Notes: generated by a model from the sequence alone, not told the origin. 64,000 bases of DNA from Botryotinia globosa (GCA_014898425.1 RCSZ01000010.1:620001-684000); one strand, 5' to 3'; shown: positions 1 through 12,326, counted from the stretch's first letter. Made by a program: numbers and translations.

Positions 1-1006
1 ATAAATCAATAGGATCAGCCTCCCCTTTCTTAAAACTCTGCATGATCCGTCCAGGAAGTGAATATTTCCTCCTCAAAACCTTTCTATCCCCCCAAACCTC
101 CCATCGTCCCCTAATCATACTCCTCGAAATAAGGCTTACTACACTCGTCGGTGGCATCGGAGCATTCGTACAAATCTCCCTCAACATCCTTTCCAAGCCC
201 CTAAAAATCCCGGGATCCACAACCCTCAGATGCGCCAATTGTTTCCTCGTTTCCTTGATCGCACTCTCAGTCGCATATTCATACTGACATCCCATCATTC
301 TAAATCTTAAATATTTCGCCAGTACCGTCGCGCATAGTAATGATAAATCTCCATTCATATGTGCAACGACTTTTCCGGTACGATAATGGCACGGTATCTC
401 AATCGTAGTAATTGCCTTCTTCCGCAGCGCAAACGTTCCAATCTGTATCTCCAATCGCGAAAATTCGTCCCATCCCTCATCCGCAGCCTCGAGAGCGTCA
501 GCAATGCTGCTAGGTGATACATATACCCATATATAACCCGTCGCGCACGCACAGAGAGAATACGTCGCCCCGTCACTTAAATTTTCTTTCTGGAAAAAAG
601 CAGCCGAGCCATGAGCCTTTATATCGGCAAAATTCGCGGTAAGTTCGGTGCCGAATTTCGAAAGGATGCTCTCGTCTGTGAGGGTCAGATCCGGCATACT
701 GACACTCGATTCATTGCTGGGTGTGATGTAGAACATTGGTTGTGTCATGAAGCCCGAATCTATAGTGCGCGCATTGTGTACACGACTGATTTTCAAATTG
801 GGCGCTGAGACTATACATTTCGCTATTAGTGATTTCTCGAACCTCGAAAATGAGGAATATAACTTACATTCAGTGGAAACCAGAGCTTCCTGTATCATAT
901 CAGGTAATTGAGCGAATACTCGCTCGTTGTGCGAAGTAACATTGATGATCGAGGGCGCTTTATTGCGACTGGTGACTAAGATTTCTTCCTCGTTGCTGAT
1001 ACTCAT
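1..1006 (-). CDS. Unknown protein, C-terminus cut by window edge
   Basis: Read on the minus strand from an ATG at 1004-1006 with the frame open to base 1, so the 3' end lies outside the window. Exons are 1006-868 and 810-1; the 57-nt intron 811-867 has a GTAAGT donor and a TAG acceptor, and the frame runs through the junction (...VSTE-FSAPNLK...). More than 310 residues are visible. There is no signal peptide or obvious membrane segment, and I recognise no domain. The middle part (residues about 130-230) is well-mixed globular sequence rather than low complexity, and the C-terminal stretch is rich in basic residues. Start choice: first ATG in frame, with no in-frame ATG just upstream. The gene is real by splice and frame logic; its function is unknown. 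Confidence 0.72.
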   Translation of the reverse strand, partial: MSISNEEEILVTSRNKAPSIINVTSHNERVFAQLPDMIQEALVSTECKLYSSFSRFEKSLIAKCIVSAPNLKISRVHNARTIDSGFMTQPMFYITPSNESSVSMPDLTLTDESILSKFGTELTANFADIKAHGSAAFFQKENLSDGATYSLCACATGYIWVYVSPSSIADALEAADEGWDEFSRLEIQIGTFALRKKAITTIEIPCHYRTGKVVAHMNGDLSLLCATVLAKYLRFRMMGCQYEYATESAIKETRKQLAHLRVVDPGIFRGLERMLREICTNAPMPPTSVVSLISRSMIRGRWEVWGDRKVLRRKYSLPGRIMQSFKKGEADPIDL

Positions 1007-2304
1007 ATTTGCGGTTTTCGAATTCGATTACTGGTGCAACTTCATCTGATGCCTAGGTACGGTTCGTCCACAAGAGGGATAGATAGATACTCCGGGTGCA
1101 TGATGCGAACAATATATACCTTATTACACCTCATTCTTCGCGAGCTATCCTCTATATAACCCTGAGCTTACCTACGTACATACATCACACATCATTCATT
1201 CCTCGCGTAACATATCGATCGTGCGAATGTCCAAATCCCATCGTTCAACTAGGTTAACATTGCACTTCATCTCGTATCAATTCCTGATCATCCCCACTAC
1301 CACCCCATCAGCTCGTGTTTTTCTAAAAATAGCAACACCATATAAGGTTACCTAACACTAAACACGCTGTACAAACCCCAGATACGAGAAACATCACCAC
1401 AACCACTGTTATAATTCGATATTTGCTACGTGTGCAATTGGCATGAATATGAAACGGACCAAGAAGCTCGTAAGGCGCGTTTCAATCCTCTTTCTAAATG
1501 GAATACGCGGTATGATGGATGCGGTACATGAGAAGATTGAGAGATAAGATATGGGGGCGAAAATAATATTGGGTCTTGGACTTATGGTTATTAGAACAGT
1601 CGGGGGCAGCCGCAGCTAGCACTGCCTCTTGCCGATGGCCCGGGTGCTTAATCTGTTTGATACGCGGACTCATTTTGGCAGATAGGTATTTTGGGGAGTG
1701 CAAGGCATCAATGGAAATTTGAGGTCGAACTGTGAGGTTACAATTGCCGATTGAGAAGAGTGGCAGGGACTTTTAATACTCTACAATTTATTTTTTGGAC
1801 AGCGAACTGTGGTACGATGATTTCGGCTAGAGGTGAGAATGAAGGGGCTTTGACGTAAATATCATTTCGTATGGGGAGAAGGAAGCACGAGACATTCACG
1901 TGATGGCTGGACGAGATTGGAATTTCTCGAGAATCTGTGCAGACACACTGGGTACTCAGCCTTGTATTTCCAAATTTAGATCCTGTGTGGTTTATGCCAA
2001 GATGGACGATACAATACTGGCGGATTGAAGATTTCACTCTTACAAGATAGGATGGCGGCTTAGTTAACGATCTGAGCGAACTTCCATCGAAAAGAAAGAA
2101 TCAAAGGAAGGACGAGTTTTGCTTAGCCTTGATATATGGCATCAAATAGAAACGATATTGATTAAAAATTAAGACATAAATTGCTATGGTATCAATCCAA
2201 AGTCAAATACTTTTGAGCTTTTAAACGCCGCATACCATGCTTCCATAACACCAATTTCATGCTGATCATGAAGGACAGACCTGCAAAAATTTCCCGAAAG
2301 CACA
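1007..2304. other. Intergenic, no gene supported
   Basis: Spacer between the 5' end of one minus-strand gene and the 3' end of the next. It holds only short open frames (for example minus 1738-2037) without splice partners or recognisable protein. I see no convincing repeat or RNA gene. Confidence 0.5.
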
Positions 2305-3831
2305 TTAAACTTTTCGTCTAACCAAGAGACATCTTCTCCCATCTCTCTTTACCGTCCATCCCACACTCGCGCAAATTTCCTTCAAGGTCCCTTCTCTATC
2401 CATTAATCTATCATTCACAGCAATCACATTCAGTGCCACTGATTGCTTGCCTAGCAATATTGAAGATCGGATCTTGCTCTGTTCTGCCAATGTCATTCCT
2501 CTAATATCAAGATACCGCAAGTTGTGCTTGGCATCGGTGAAGGCAGGTAATGGGATGTTGGAAATTCTTCGTCGTAACTTGGTGATGGCTATCGCACGTT
2601 CCATTGGCTCTAGGACAGTGGTATACTTTGAGTCGATCTCTGATGAATCGATTCCCTCTTCGTCGTTTCGTGAGTCATTGTCTTCAGTATCCAGAAATAT
2701 AGATTCGAGATCGCGCATACGCAGGCCGGTGCCTATGCTTAACTCTTCTACTGTTTGATTCAATGCCTTTAACTGGGCGACACATGCTGAGTCCATCTTC
2801 CATCCTCTTAACTTGAGAGTTTTGATTGTCCTTGGTGCATATTTCAATAGATGTTCTGTTTCCTTTTCGTTTATCTCTTCGCCAACCGTAAGGTCAGCAG
2901 AAGCATCGAGGTATTCCAATGTATTCTTCACCGACGGATGTGAGGTGATGAAGTCAACCAGAGAGACATCTTCAAGAAAGGGGCAATGATTGAGAGCTAA
3001 ATGTGATATTTTGGCCGTGGGAGGAAGAAGTTGTAAAGCTTCTGTCGTGATGTGAGTGTGTGATAACGTCATCGACTGTATCGAGCCGAGCCGTGAAAAC
3101 AGGGAGTCGAAGGATGAAGCTGGTAGAGCTTTACAATTCTCCAAGGATAATGATTTGATTGGAAGTGAAACAGATGCTGGCATACTATCAAGTATGCTAG
3201 GTATGCAATCCAGTGTTGATGATGTGCAATTACCTAAGTCTAACGTCGTCAAATGAGGTAACCCAACAAAAAGTAGTCGAAGTAAGGACTCGCTTAAGAA
3301 ACCATTCAGGTTGGTATCCTTCGGGATTCGGAATTCTCGAAGGTGTGGAGCGAGTGAAACTATTCCGTAAAGATAGTTGGAAAACTCTCTCATTGGGCGC
3401 GCAGTTTTCAGTTCTGAGAAATCAAGACGTCGAATGGTTCTACCCAAGATGGGATTTTCGGTAAGTTGAGCAAGTATATGGTTAAAGGCGGACATGTGAG
3501 TAACTGTAACACTTCGATATGTGATGAAAAGTGCATTCATATAAATGGCTCTTGACACACGAAGACATGAAAATAAAGTAGGTCTCTCCAGGTGAGGGCA
3601 ATTGATGTCACCGGAATCTATAACATATCAACATCATGTCAATTGAATTCCATTGCAGGTATTGAGTGAAGTCTTACCATTGCTCGAACCTCCTTCTCTG
3701 TGATGATATTTCAATTCTAGATTTCCAAGAATCTTTTGAAGAAGCTCAGGTGGAAGTAACTCTAATGGAGACTGTCCAGCTTCATATGCTTTCCTCCTGT
3801 TTGAGTTGTTTTGTAGTGAAAAGCGAGACAT
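2305..3831 (-). CDS. F-box protein with leucine-rich-like repeats
   Basis: Two exons, 3831-3678 and 3617-2305, giving 488 aa. The 59-nt intron 3618-3677 (counted inclusively 60) has a GTAAGA donor and TAG acceptor, and the junction codon is GAT (..SSN-D-SGDIN..). Residues about 21-55 carry an F-box-like core (SPLELLPPELLQKILGNLEL). The rest has leucine-rich segments typical of F-box/LRR proteins, for example HLTTLDLGNC, IKSLSLENC, KISHLALNHC and IKTLKLRGW. By family, such proteins recruit substrates to SCF ubiquitin ligases through Skp1. An acidic patch (near positions 2640-2700) interrupts the repeats, and the C-terminus is basic. The start is the ATG just before the F-box; the second exon alone has no F-box and would be a fragment. 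The substrate is unknown. Confidence 0.82.
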
Positions 3832-5715
3832 TGTGTTCTAGTGAAGTTCTGAAGTGTTGAAATGTTTGAGATGCTAGGTTATGTGTTTGAAGTTTTTTAT
3901 ATCTCCAATTTCGTATCGTCAACAATACGCCGAGGTCCAGAGATTTCAATGACGATTTTATACGGCTTGTAAAAGTATTTCTTTGAGTTTCTCGCCACTC
4001 TTGAGTCCATCTTTTTGTTGTGAGGCCATCGTGAGACTCTTATACCTTCTCAACCGTTTGTAAGGAAACATCTAGCCCGCCCAGGTCAGACAACATCTTA
4101 CTCAATGCATGAAGAGTTTGCATACCAAACACTGGGGAAATTGCGAAATCACCTCCCATGACTCTCTTTCCATCGTCAGAGCTCAAAGCACAGCTCAAGA
4201 AGTCATCCAATGGTTTTCACGGCCAACACGTATTCGTTTCATTGTTACGTAAATGTATATCAACAAAGAGGAAAAATGTATTAAGACGACATCATGAGGC
4301 AATATGAAATTAATAATTGGTTCCTTTTTCCTTGGAAACCAAAGAAATCACGAGTTAAAGCGATTGGTGATTTCCCCAGAAAAGGTTAAAAAGAGAAAGC
4401 ACGATTTATAAAAAGGCGGGGTTAGCGTCTTGGCATCCCGCAACTAGAATGATGAATGTTTCCAATTCACGTGATTTTGTTCCATTGACAAAGACTTTCG
4501 AGCCCTTTAGACTACTTGGGCTCGCTCGGCATTATAAATTGATACCAAAAATACCAAAAATACCAAAAATACCCCTTTTTGGTTACCAAATCCCGTACCA
4601 TTTGGGAGGAGACTAAAGCTACCTGGATGGCTTGGATAACATCACACCCCCAGACGGACCGTTTCCTTTCCTTGTTGTTGATCATCTTCCTTGCCCCTTT
4701 TTTCCTTTACAGAATTTTCAAATCCCGCATTGAGTCATTTTTATATGTATTTCGTCACTCCGTACACATTGATATCATAGCGAGAATTTTCATGAGTTAT
4801 TTACCCTGCAGTGCTTACAGACAACATCTTCCAATCCTCCCTCGTTTCCACTGCATGAAGATAGGAAAATAGCTTGGGGATATAAGGGTGCTCTAGCCCT
4901 TGCTCTCGAATTCCGACTAGATGACATTAGATCAGCCCTCAAATCCAAAAGCTGGGGCCGAGTTAGCATGTATCATGTAGGTACGTACCTTGCGTCAACA
5001 ACGAAACCGTGCTTCCCTCACCGACCCTGAAACCTTGTTCTCCGTTTACCACCGGCTCAAATGAGAAATTAATAATATATTCACCAAGGAAGCCATGGAT
5101 CTTGCACCTGACCCAACTACCTTACTAGTACCAACAACGTGGACAACTTAGATGGTTGCAGGCTCATCTTGATCTCACAATTCTACACCTTTCTTGCTCA
5201 TACATACTTTTTCCAGTATCAATTACTCAGAACTCATACTTTTAGATACATATCCAAAGCCGATGAAAGCTGGTCAATAGTTGTCAAGCATTAATATGTT
5301 ATAGATTGCGGAGAAATGCATTCACATGTACACGAGTTCACGAGTCAATTCGTATGCATCATAAAACAACGTTAAAGAAAACAGAAGTATTGCGTGTATT
5401 GTGGACTTGATCACTCTGTCATCTTCTGAGCGCTGCAAAGCCCTCATTTGTCATGCATGACTCCCACATTCCCTTCAAAGAAAGTGGAAGGAGGGATTTC
5501 TTGAAACACCTGCCAAAGTGGAATAAATCAATCCATTACGCTAACCAACAGAAAGACTCACAAAATTGGGGTCCAAATTGAGGTTCTACTGTTTGAGAAC
5601 ACTGACAGATACCAATCAGCTCCATACCATCGGAACAGACGAAGACAAGCGTCAGACTTAGCTAAAGATACTAGTAACATCACTCGACTTAGCACAACAA
5701 CCTCGGATTATGAAA
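3832..5715. other. Intergenic, no gene supported
   Basis: AT-rich spacer of nearly 1.9 kb. It contains a short tandem repeat at 4542-4573 (listed separately). One open frame at 4579-4872 begins with TTG and has a hydrophobic stretch, but it lacks a convincing start or homology. Nothing else is supported. Confidence 0.5.
4542..4573. repeat. 9-nt tandem repeat, unit ATACCAAAA
   Basis: Three full copies of ATACCAAAA followed by ATACC, perfectly matched. It is a short microsatellite in intergenic DNA, with no evident function. Confidence 0.9.
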
Positions 5716-6729
5716 TTAGTCGTCAGTCAGAGTATCTGTTAGAGGTTGCATCATCTCCTCCAAAGCTTGTAATGTATTGGCGTACAACGCTTCAAAGCCC
5801 GCCGTGTCATGAGTTAAATCTCTCTTGATTTCGATTTCCTGTTTCTTGAGCCTATTGGACTCTAGCCAGTCAATAGACATGTCCTGCGCCCGTCTACCGG
5901 CCTGAAGTCGGTCCTCGAGGATTGTCTTTGTCTCATTCGATATCTGATCCCTCAGAAGGCTAGCCATATAGTGAACCATTTGATATATCTGATCCAGTTT
6001 GTGTGCACGGGTCTCATCTCCGATCATCGTGGTTAATTCTATGCCATCTGCAAGCATATGCTCAAGGTAAAGGACTGGTGGCTCCTTTCTGTGAACAAAA
6101 GTGTGTCGGACCTCTTTCAATCTATCCAGTAATTGATGAAACCGCGGGATACTGCCCTGGTTCTCGAATGCAATCGGGTTAACGATGGGTGTTGCTAGGA
6201 ATCGCTCCCAGAAGTTGAGTTCTACCTTCTTCCCCGAAATAAAGTCGTTCATTGCCAGGGCGTTGGGTGCCCACTTCTTTGTGAAACTGAATATGGCATT
6301 CTCAAGTGTTCTGAACATTCGGAAAGATATGCTCCACTGAACTTCGAAAGGAAGCTTTCTACGGTCTTCAACGTTGCTATCTTCGTAGGGGCCGAAGTCC
6401 ATCGAAGGGGTGCTGTGTGCTTGGGTTCCTACTCGATTAGCTTGCACCTGGGTAGCCGGTCCTGAGATGTTTGCCGGGCTTGAAATTGAGGCTGTCATGT
6501 AGGGTGTCCCTTCTTCTTGAAAAAATAATTGGCGTTGTCTTCGACGTTCTATACTCGACCAATGACTCATAGAGCTCTTTCTGGACGAGTCTGAAGACAT
6601 ATTTGGTTGTACCGATGATGATTCTTTCTCAAGACTTGGTAGTGTTAAAGATCTTTCATGTGTGGAAAAGGAAAAGATTTCACATAGACTTCTGCGAGAT
6701 GATCGATGGGTTCTTATAAGATTGAGCAT
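5716..6729 (-). CDS. Orphan protein, 337 aa
   Basis: Single uninterrupted frame from ATG (6727-6729) to stop. The N-terminal third (residues 1-120) is rich in Ser, Arg and Gln and looks disordered (several RRS/SSS runs, RRRQRQ). The remainder (about 125-337) is a well-mixed, mostly helical-looking region with many charged residues (LDRLKEVRHTFVHR, LEDRLQAGRRAQDMSIDWLES, ALEEMMQPLTD). There is no signal peptide, transmembrane segment or metal-binding motif. I do not recognise the family. Its length and non-repetitive composition make it a credible gene, transcribed in the same direction as its flanking neighbours but separated by long spacers. Confidence 0.72.
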   Translation of the reverse strand: MLNLIRTHRSSRRSLCEIFSFSTHERSLTLPSLEKESSSVQPNMSSDSSRKSSMSHWSSIERRRQRQLFFQEEGTPYMTASISSPANISGPATQVQANRVGTQAHSTPSMDFGPYEDSNVEDRRKLPFEVQWSISFRMFRTLENAIFSFTKKWAPNALAMNDFISGKKVELNFWERFLATPIVNPIAFENQGSIPRFHQLLDRLKEVRHTFVHRKEPPVLYLEHMLADGIELTTMIGDETRAHKLDQIYQMVHYMASLLRDQISNETKTILEDRLQAGRRAQDMSIDWLESNRLKKQEIEIKRDLTHDTAGFEALYANTLQALEEMMQPLTDTLTDD

Positions 6730-7595
6730 GTCGATGACAAGCGATGATGAGCGATGATGTTATTCCAAGAGCTGGCTGGGTTTAAGCGGGGGCTAATATA
6801 TAGAGCGACGACCGTACGAATTCTGATAACCCATCAACGTTGCCGTATCTCTGCGCTGTAGCCGGTTGGCTGTAATCCCTAGTCCTGCGAAGCAGAGACG
6901 ATTTCTCATAACGATTGTTGGGATTCAAGTCAAATGGTTCAGATGTGATCTCCGACTCTATCGTATGAGATGGTACGGTGTACTTGTCAATAGGTCGGTT
7001 ATGTATAGAGCCATCTCAACGCTTCCAACCGGTCAAAACAAAGATTCATTTAGCTCGATTTTGGGTCTTTTGAATTTGAATACTTTCCTGCATGATAATC
7101 AAATGCCTTTATAATCCATTCGATCTTCTCTCGCATACAGTCCTGAGTCGCATTGCTCGAATGTTCTAGATGTGAAGAAGGGGAGAGATGTATCGGCAAG
7201 TGTGATCAAATCACAGCTATTCAAACCAAAGCACACGAAAATGGATGATTTTCAGATCATGACCATGAAGATCTTTACAGATTCATTAGCAACAACGATC
7301 ACAACAAATCTCGCTTGATCACAAAGCATTAGATTTTGAGCATTAGCATTTTGCCATAGGCGGAGTTGGCAAATAAATTGCTTGTTCATTTACAGGGAGA
7401 AATGTAAATAGGAGATAAACAACTACATTTTGAACATCTGGAAAAGTTTCATCTCGCCTCAACGACTGCATACACGAGATGAGGTTTATATCGGCTCCAT
7501 TTTCGTATATCTCAACTGCTAAATAGGAAGACAGCAGCTCGGTGGCTTAATTCAAACATTGCCTCGTATACATTATTAATAACCATAATGCACCA
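6730..7595. other. Intergenic, no gene supported
   Basis: Spacer between the orphan gene's start and the GH79 gene's stop; only short incidental frames. The first ~100 bases before 6729 should hold the orphan gene promoter, but no clear element was recognised. Confidence 0.5.
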
Positions 7596-9436
7596 CTATG
7601 CTCCAAAATCAACCGTTACCGCCCCCGAATCTTCAACCGATACAGTGAATTTCCCATCCGCAACCTTAACCTTATGTCCAACCGTCACATTGTGCAATCG
7701 TACAGGTTTTCCGTTATCAAGTTCATAATTGTAAGAATATCCATCGTACGTGATACCCGTTATTGCATCGCTACCATTTGCATGAAGGGCTCTCAATGTT
7801 GCCAACTTCGGCAGTGCAACTGGTGCATAGTGACCCGAGGATCCGGCTGTGGTATTGGTTGGGATCGTGATTGTGTAATTTCTGATTGGACGCGGGACTG
7901 GATTTAAAACTGTAGAGGTTCCGTTTACGGTATAGTTGTATTGATGCATGTTGATAATTATGATGCGCTTCAGAGCACCATTGACATATGCAGCGTAGGC
8001 CGATTCCAACGCATTTGAAAGTGGGATTTCATCTATGGTTGTGGTAGCTGCGGTAAGATTGGATAGGAAGGCAGCAGCGGCGATGTTACCGTAGTATGGT
8101 GGCTTGGTGCCCTTTGGGACAACATCCGTGTCCTGGGGTTGCCAAGCCTGGTAGCGGAATGAGAGTCCCGTGTGGAAACTGGATTAAAGGTTAATATGAG
8201 ATTCGTGAAAATTGATTGCTAGGAAGTACATACTGAATGCGACGAATGCTCTTACTTGCACCGTATAGAGCGAAGTCCAAATTCCACTAAATAGAAGTTA
8301 ATATGATGAGATGGAAATCGACTAGGCAGGACGTACTAGAGCAGCACCATATGCATTTGACAACCCTGGTGCGCCTTCGTTGTAAAGAGAATTAGTCTCT
8401 CCAAGGATGAAGGGTACGTCAGATGAAGCAAGAATATTAGATACGTTCAGTTGTCGAGCCACAGACACTACAGTTGACGTGTGATTCATCAGGGTTCCTT
8501 GAAGTGTTACAGCTGGTTGCGTCGCACCACCAATATAACTTTGAAAGTTCTGTTAGCAGTCGCAGTGTAATGTCGTGAATGGGACCATACTTGTGTGATG
8601 ATATTAATTCAATGTCTTTATCCACGTCTAATCCATCGTTCCATGTCGTGACAGGATCGAGATGATTTTCAACCCCAGCAAAAGAGGGTGCTAAGAATCC
8701 ATAGGAGGCCAAGTCAGGACAAGCTGCTGCCACGCCTTTCTTGATCTCTCGACTACCATTCAACCATTGGCTTACGTATGTTGATTCATTCCAAGTAGGA
8801 GGTCGAACTGGCCCTTGTGCAGAGGTGGAAAATAAATCTGGTTCATTCCCATATTCCCACATGAGAAGTTTCCCGCCCTCTAAAGCTTTGCATGCCAATG
8901 GAATTGTGTCTAACAGAGTTTGCCATCCAGCAGAATTATTCGCACCGAGGCCCAAATTGAACCCATGACTAAATTTGACATCCGACCAAGTACTGTAAGA
9001 CTCAAAGAAGGATGGACCAAAATAAACCGTTGTTGGATAGTCTGTAGCCTTTGCTGGATTGATAGTACCATTCACAGCATATGGAAGACTTGCATTGTAA
9101 AGAGCATAATCCTGAGTGTTTCCACCAACTCGAATGTGCGGTTTAGTACCTTGAAAATCTCCAAGATTGTTAAGCAAATTTTCTGAAAAGGTATTGGGAC
9201 TCGAGTTATTTCCTGAATATGTACGTAAGCACATGAGCCAAGCAATGTGTCCCTGAGCTTCTAAGTTCTAACATACCAGCGTAATCCGGAAAGAAACAAA
9301 ACTCGATAGAGTAGCTTATGAAGGCCGGAAGTGGGGTACCGGCGTTTGCTGGAGCGGTCCTTGCAACTGTGAAGCTACTCTGAGCATGAATTGCTTGCAC
9401 AAAGCTTAGAAGGATGACTTCAGTGATGCGGGCCAT
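7596..9436 (-). CDS. Secreted GH79-family glycoside hydrolase (beta-glucuronidase-like)
   Basis: Five exons: 9436-9277, 9212-8591, 8538-8337, 8286-8234 and 8178-7596, giving 539 aa. All four introns are 47-64 nt GT-AG, and exon phases agree. Residues 1-19 form a signal peptide ending HA-Q, so the enzyme is secreted. The catalytic (beta/alpha)8 domain follows (about 30-400). WEYGNEPD places the predicted acid/base at Glu177, and ILGETNS the predicted nucleophile at Glu308. The last ~100 residues match the beta-sandwich C-terminal domain of fungal GH79 proteins (NYTVNGTS..., GYSYNYELDNGKP). Many N-glycosylation sites are present. Family members remove glucuronic acid or 4-O-methyl-glucuronic acid from plant arabinogalactan, which fits a plant-tissue lifestyle, but the exact substrate is inferred. 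The length is normal for the family. Confidence 0.9.
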
Positions 9437-10556
9437 TGTGCAAGTACTATGTAAGGATCTAGTGATATTCTGTCTCCGAAACATCAAGTGGTAAAAGAGA
9501 ACAAACAAAAGTACATTCGATGAAGAGAGGAATGACAAGAGAGAACGTCAACGAAGTTTAAGTAATCAATTCACAGTCTGTAAGGTTACAATGCAGATCT
9601 CAGGTTCGTTCCCAACTATGGTGGATCGCCAGTGCATATCCGACGTTGTACTCGCAGTGTATCATACCGGAAACCGAAGTACCTACCTTTTGAAGAATGA
9701 GCTGGATAAATTGCTACTTGCATATCAACTGAATTGAGTTTGACGTTGACGCTGTCCTTGATTGCCATTGCCCAAGAATTGCCGACGCGGGGAAGTCGGG
9801 GAACGAGTATACGCAAACAAGGTCTAGGGGGGCTGGCTGACGTGCTATATACATAGCATGATGCATACTACGTATATAGTATATACATAGTAAAAGGGTA
9901 CCGAGGTAGTATTCTCGGCGTAGAGTCCATGTCATCCATAGTTACTCTCTCCCTCTCTTTCCACCAATACTAATAATGAGAAGGGAAGCGTAGGTTAGAT
10001 CTGCGATTAGCAGTTAGATGGATGAATGCCTACCGAGTTATATCTATCTAGCCCTAGCCCTCCTTTAGATCTTGAAAAAAACAAACACTGATATCTTTTC
10101 AGACGATATCTGATAATATCTTTGTGCGTCCACGGGTATCATTATATAATTCAGAATATAATCACACATGACTGTGTATCGTACACCTTTCCCAATTACA
10201 AATATTAAACGTGATATCACCTAAATTAGGTTTAGTGTTTAATAGTGACAGACAGCTCCGCGGCGAAGCTTATCAAAGTTTCACTCACCTCACGATAAGT
10301 CCGATAAACAACCGCCCTATCGTGAGCTCCATGATTCCATTAAGCTCTCCGCAACTCCAGTTACTCAAATTGTTTCAATTCCGGTGCATCTTCGATCGGG
10401 TCTAATAAAGATCTTCTTTCTATTCCCCTAAACCAATATTTGTCTCTCCTACGCCTCAATTGTCAGCAACAGCCAACTGTTATTCCATGGTGACGTTGGT
10501 GCTCGAATCTGGAATTGTTAGAATAAAAGCCCCAGCTTGGCACCCCCTCTCTCAAC
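9437..10556. other. Divergent promoter region between GH79 and SSADH genes
   Basis: About 1.1 kb between two outward-reading starts. It contains TA-rich runs (9846-9892) and a dense group of GATA motifs at 10269-10326, listed separately. No protein gene is supported; the minus frames at 9616-9935 are incidental. Confidence 0.6.
10269..10326. promoter_or_regulatory. GATA-motif cluster with 9-bp inverted repeat upstream of SSADH
   Basis: Four GATA cores lie in 58 bp: CTTATC at 10269-10274, GATAAG at 10294-10299, GATAAA at 10303-10308 and CTATCG at 10317-10322. Two of them sit in perfect inverted arms, CTCACGATA (10289-10297) and TATCGTGAG (10318-10326). The cluster is about 230 bp before the start of the downstream dehydrogenase. 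Fungal nitrogen regulators of the AreA/Nit2 class bind HGATAR, often as pairs, and GABA catabolism is a known nitrogen-controlled pathway. The motifs are seen; their use by such a factor is inferred. Confidence 0.5.
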
Positions 10557-12326
10557 ATGAACAACATAATAAGATCAACAGCAAGAATACTACCTCGTTC
10601 ACGTTTTCAACCATCTACTTTACCAATAATAAACTTACGAAAGGCTTCCAATATGTCGCACACAGTCCCAAAACTTAATGATCCATCGCTCTTCAAGACC
10701 GGAGTTGCGTACGTTAACGGGGAATGGGTCAAGGCAGCTTCCGGAAAGACATTTGACGTTCATGGTATGTTTTGCAGATTCATTAAGAGTCGATACTGTG
10801 CAAAGATGCTAATCTATTCACTCTGCAGATCCATCAACTGGAAAACTCATCGGAAATGCCCCAGAGTTCGATGTAGCTGATACGAAGAAGGCAATCGATG
10901 CCGCAGCTGCAGCATTCCCCTCATTTAAGACTACAACTGGAAGAGAACGAGCAAAGCTATTACGAAAGTGGTACGATTTGATGGTACGCTAGAAGAACAA
11001 ACTATGCAAAGCAACATACAGGATGATTGTTGATTAATTCCATACAGATTGAAAACAGTGAGGATCTTGCCAGGCTCATAACGTGGGAGAATGGAAAGCC
11101 ATTGGCAGATGCAAGAGGAGAGACAACATACGCAGCCAACTTCTTGGAATGGTTCAGTGAAGAGGCTCCCAGGAACTATGGGGACGTTATTCCATCATCG
11201 ACTCCTGGAAATAGAGTTATTACCTTGAAGGAGCCTGTTGGTGTCGTTGGACTCATCACCCCGTAGGTTTATCCTGCACCAAAATGATTGCAAAATGCTA
11301 ATTTTGTCTAGTTGGAATTTCCCAGCTGCTATGATAACGAGAAAGATCGCACCTGCATTGGCAGCTGGTTGCACAGTTGTTGCAAAGTCTCCCGGAGAAA
11401 CACCCTTCACCTCTCTCGCTCTTGCCGAACTTGCACACCGGGCTGGAATTCCCAAGGGTGTTGTAAACTTTGTCAGCTCTCTCGATAATACACCTGCTGT
11501 TGGCGAGCTTCTCACTACTTCCCCAATCATCAAAAAAGTCTCTTTCACCGGATCTACTGGTGTGGGTAAGATTTTGATGAAGCAATCATCTTCGACGTTG
11601 AAGAAGCTGTCTTTTGAGCTTGGTGGAAATGCTCCATTCATTGTATTTGATGATGCAGACCTCGATCTTGCAGTAACTGGTGCTATTGCATGCAAATTCC
11701 GTTCCTCTGGACAAACTTGCGTTTGTGCCAACAGAATCTTTGTGCAATCTGGAATCTACGACGCTTTCGCTGAGAAGTTTGCCGCAAAAGTCAAGGACTT
11801 TAAGGTTGGAGGTGGATTCTCTGATGGAATTACACATGGACCGGTTATTCACGGCCGTGCGGTTGACAAGGTTGAAGCTCATGTTCGAGATGCAGAGAAG
11901 AAAGGAGGAAAGGTTATCCAAGGTGGACAGAAGATCCCTGAGCTTGGAGCAAACTTTTTCCAACCTACTGTCATCACTGGCGTTACTACAGATATGGACA
12001 TCGCAAACGAGGAAACCTTCGGCCCTGTCGCAGGTCTTCTTAAATTCGATACTGAAGAGGAAGTCGTACGAATTGCAAATTCTGCTGATGTCGGCTTGGC
12101 AGGATATTTCTTCACTAAAGACGTTGAGAGAGCCACTAGGATCTCAGAAGAGTTAGAACTCGGAATGGTCGGTGTCAACACTGGATTGATCAGTGATGTA
12201 GCATCACCGTTTGGTGGTGTCAAGGAGTCAGGATTTGGACGTGAAGGAAGTAAATATGGAATCGCAGAATATCAAACCATTAAAGTGGTCACATACGGAG
12301 GCATGGGCAAGCCTTTGCAAAATTAG
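10557..12326 (+). CDS. UGA2: Succinate-semialdehyde dehydrogenase (NAD(P)+)
   Basis: Four exons: 10557-10764, 10829-10983, 11048-11262 and 11312-12326, giving 530 aa; introns are 64, 64 and 49 nt. The protein is an aldehyde dehydrogenase of the SSADH branch. It oxidises succinate semialdehyde to succinate, the last step of the GABA shunt. Visible features are the PWNFPAAM cofactor segment, FTGSTGVGK, the general base Glu295 in FELGG and the nucleophile Cys329 in GQTCVCANR; the 34-residue spacing is the usual one. The first ~32 residues are Arg/Ser-rich without acidic residues and could be a mitochondrial presequence; a second ATG at about residue 33 would give a form lacking it. GATA sites upstream suggest nitrogen control. 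UGA2 is the yeast homolog name. Confidence 0.95.

Noticed and set aside
4579..4872. 97-residue plus frame with a hydrophobic stretch
   Set aside because: TTG start, no splice partner, no recognisable domain; adjoins a simple repeat.
11195..11731. 178-residue minus-strand open frame
   Set aside because: Antisense of the SSADH gene, whose catalytic residues are clear.
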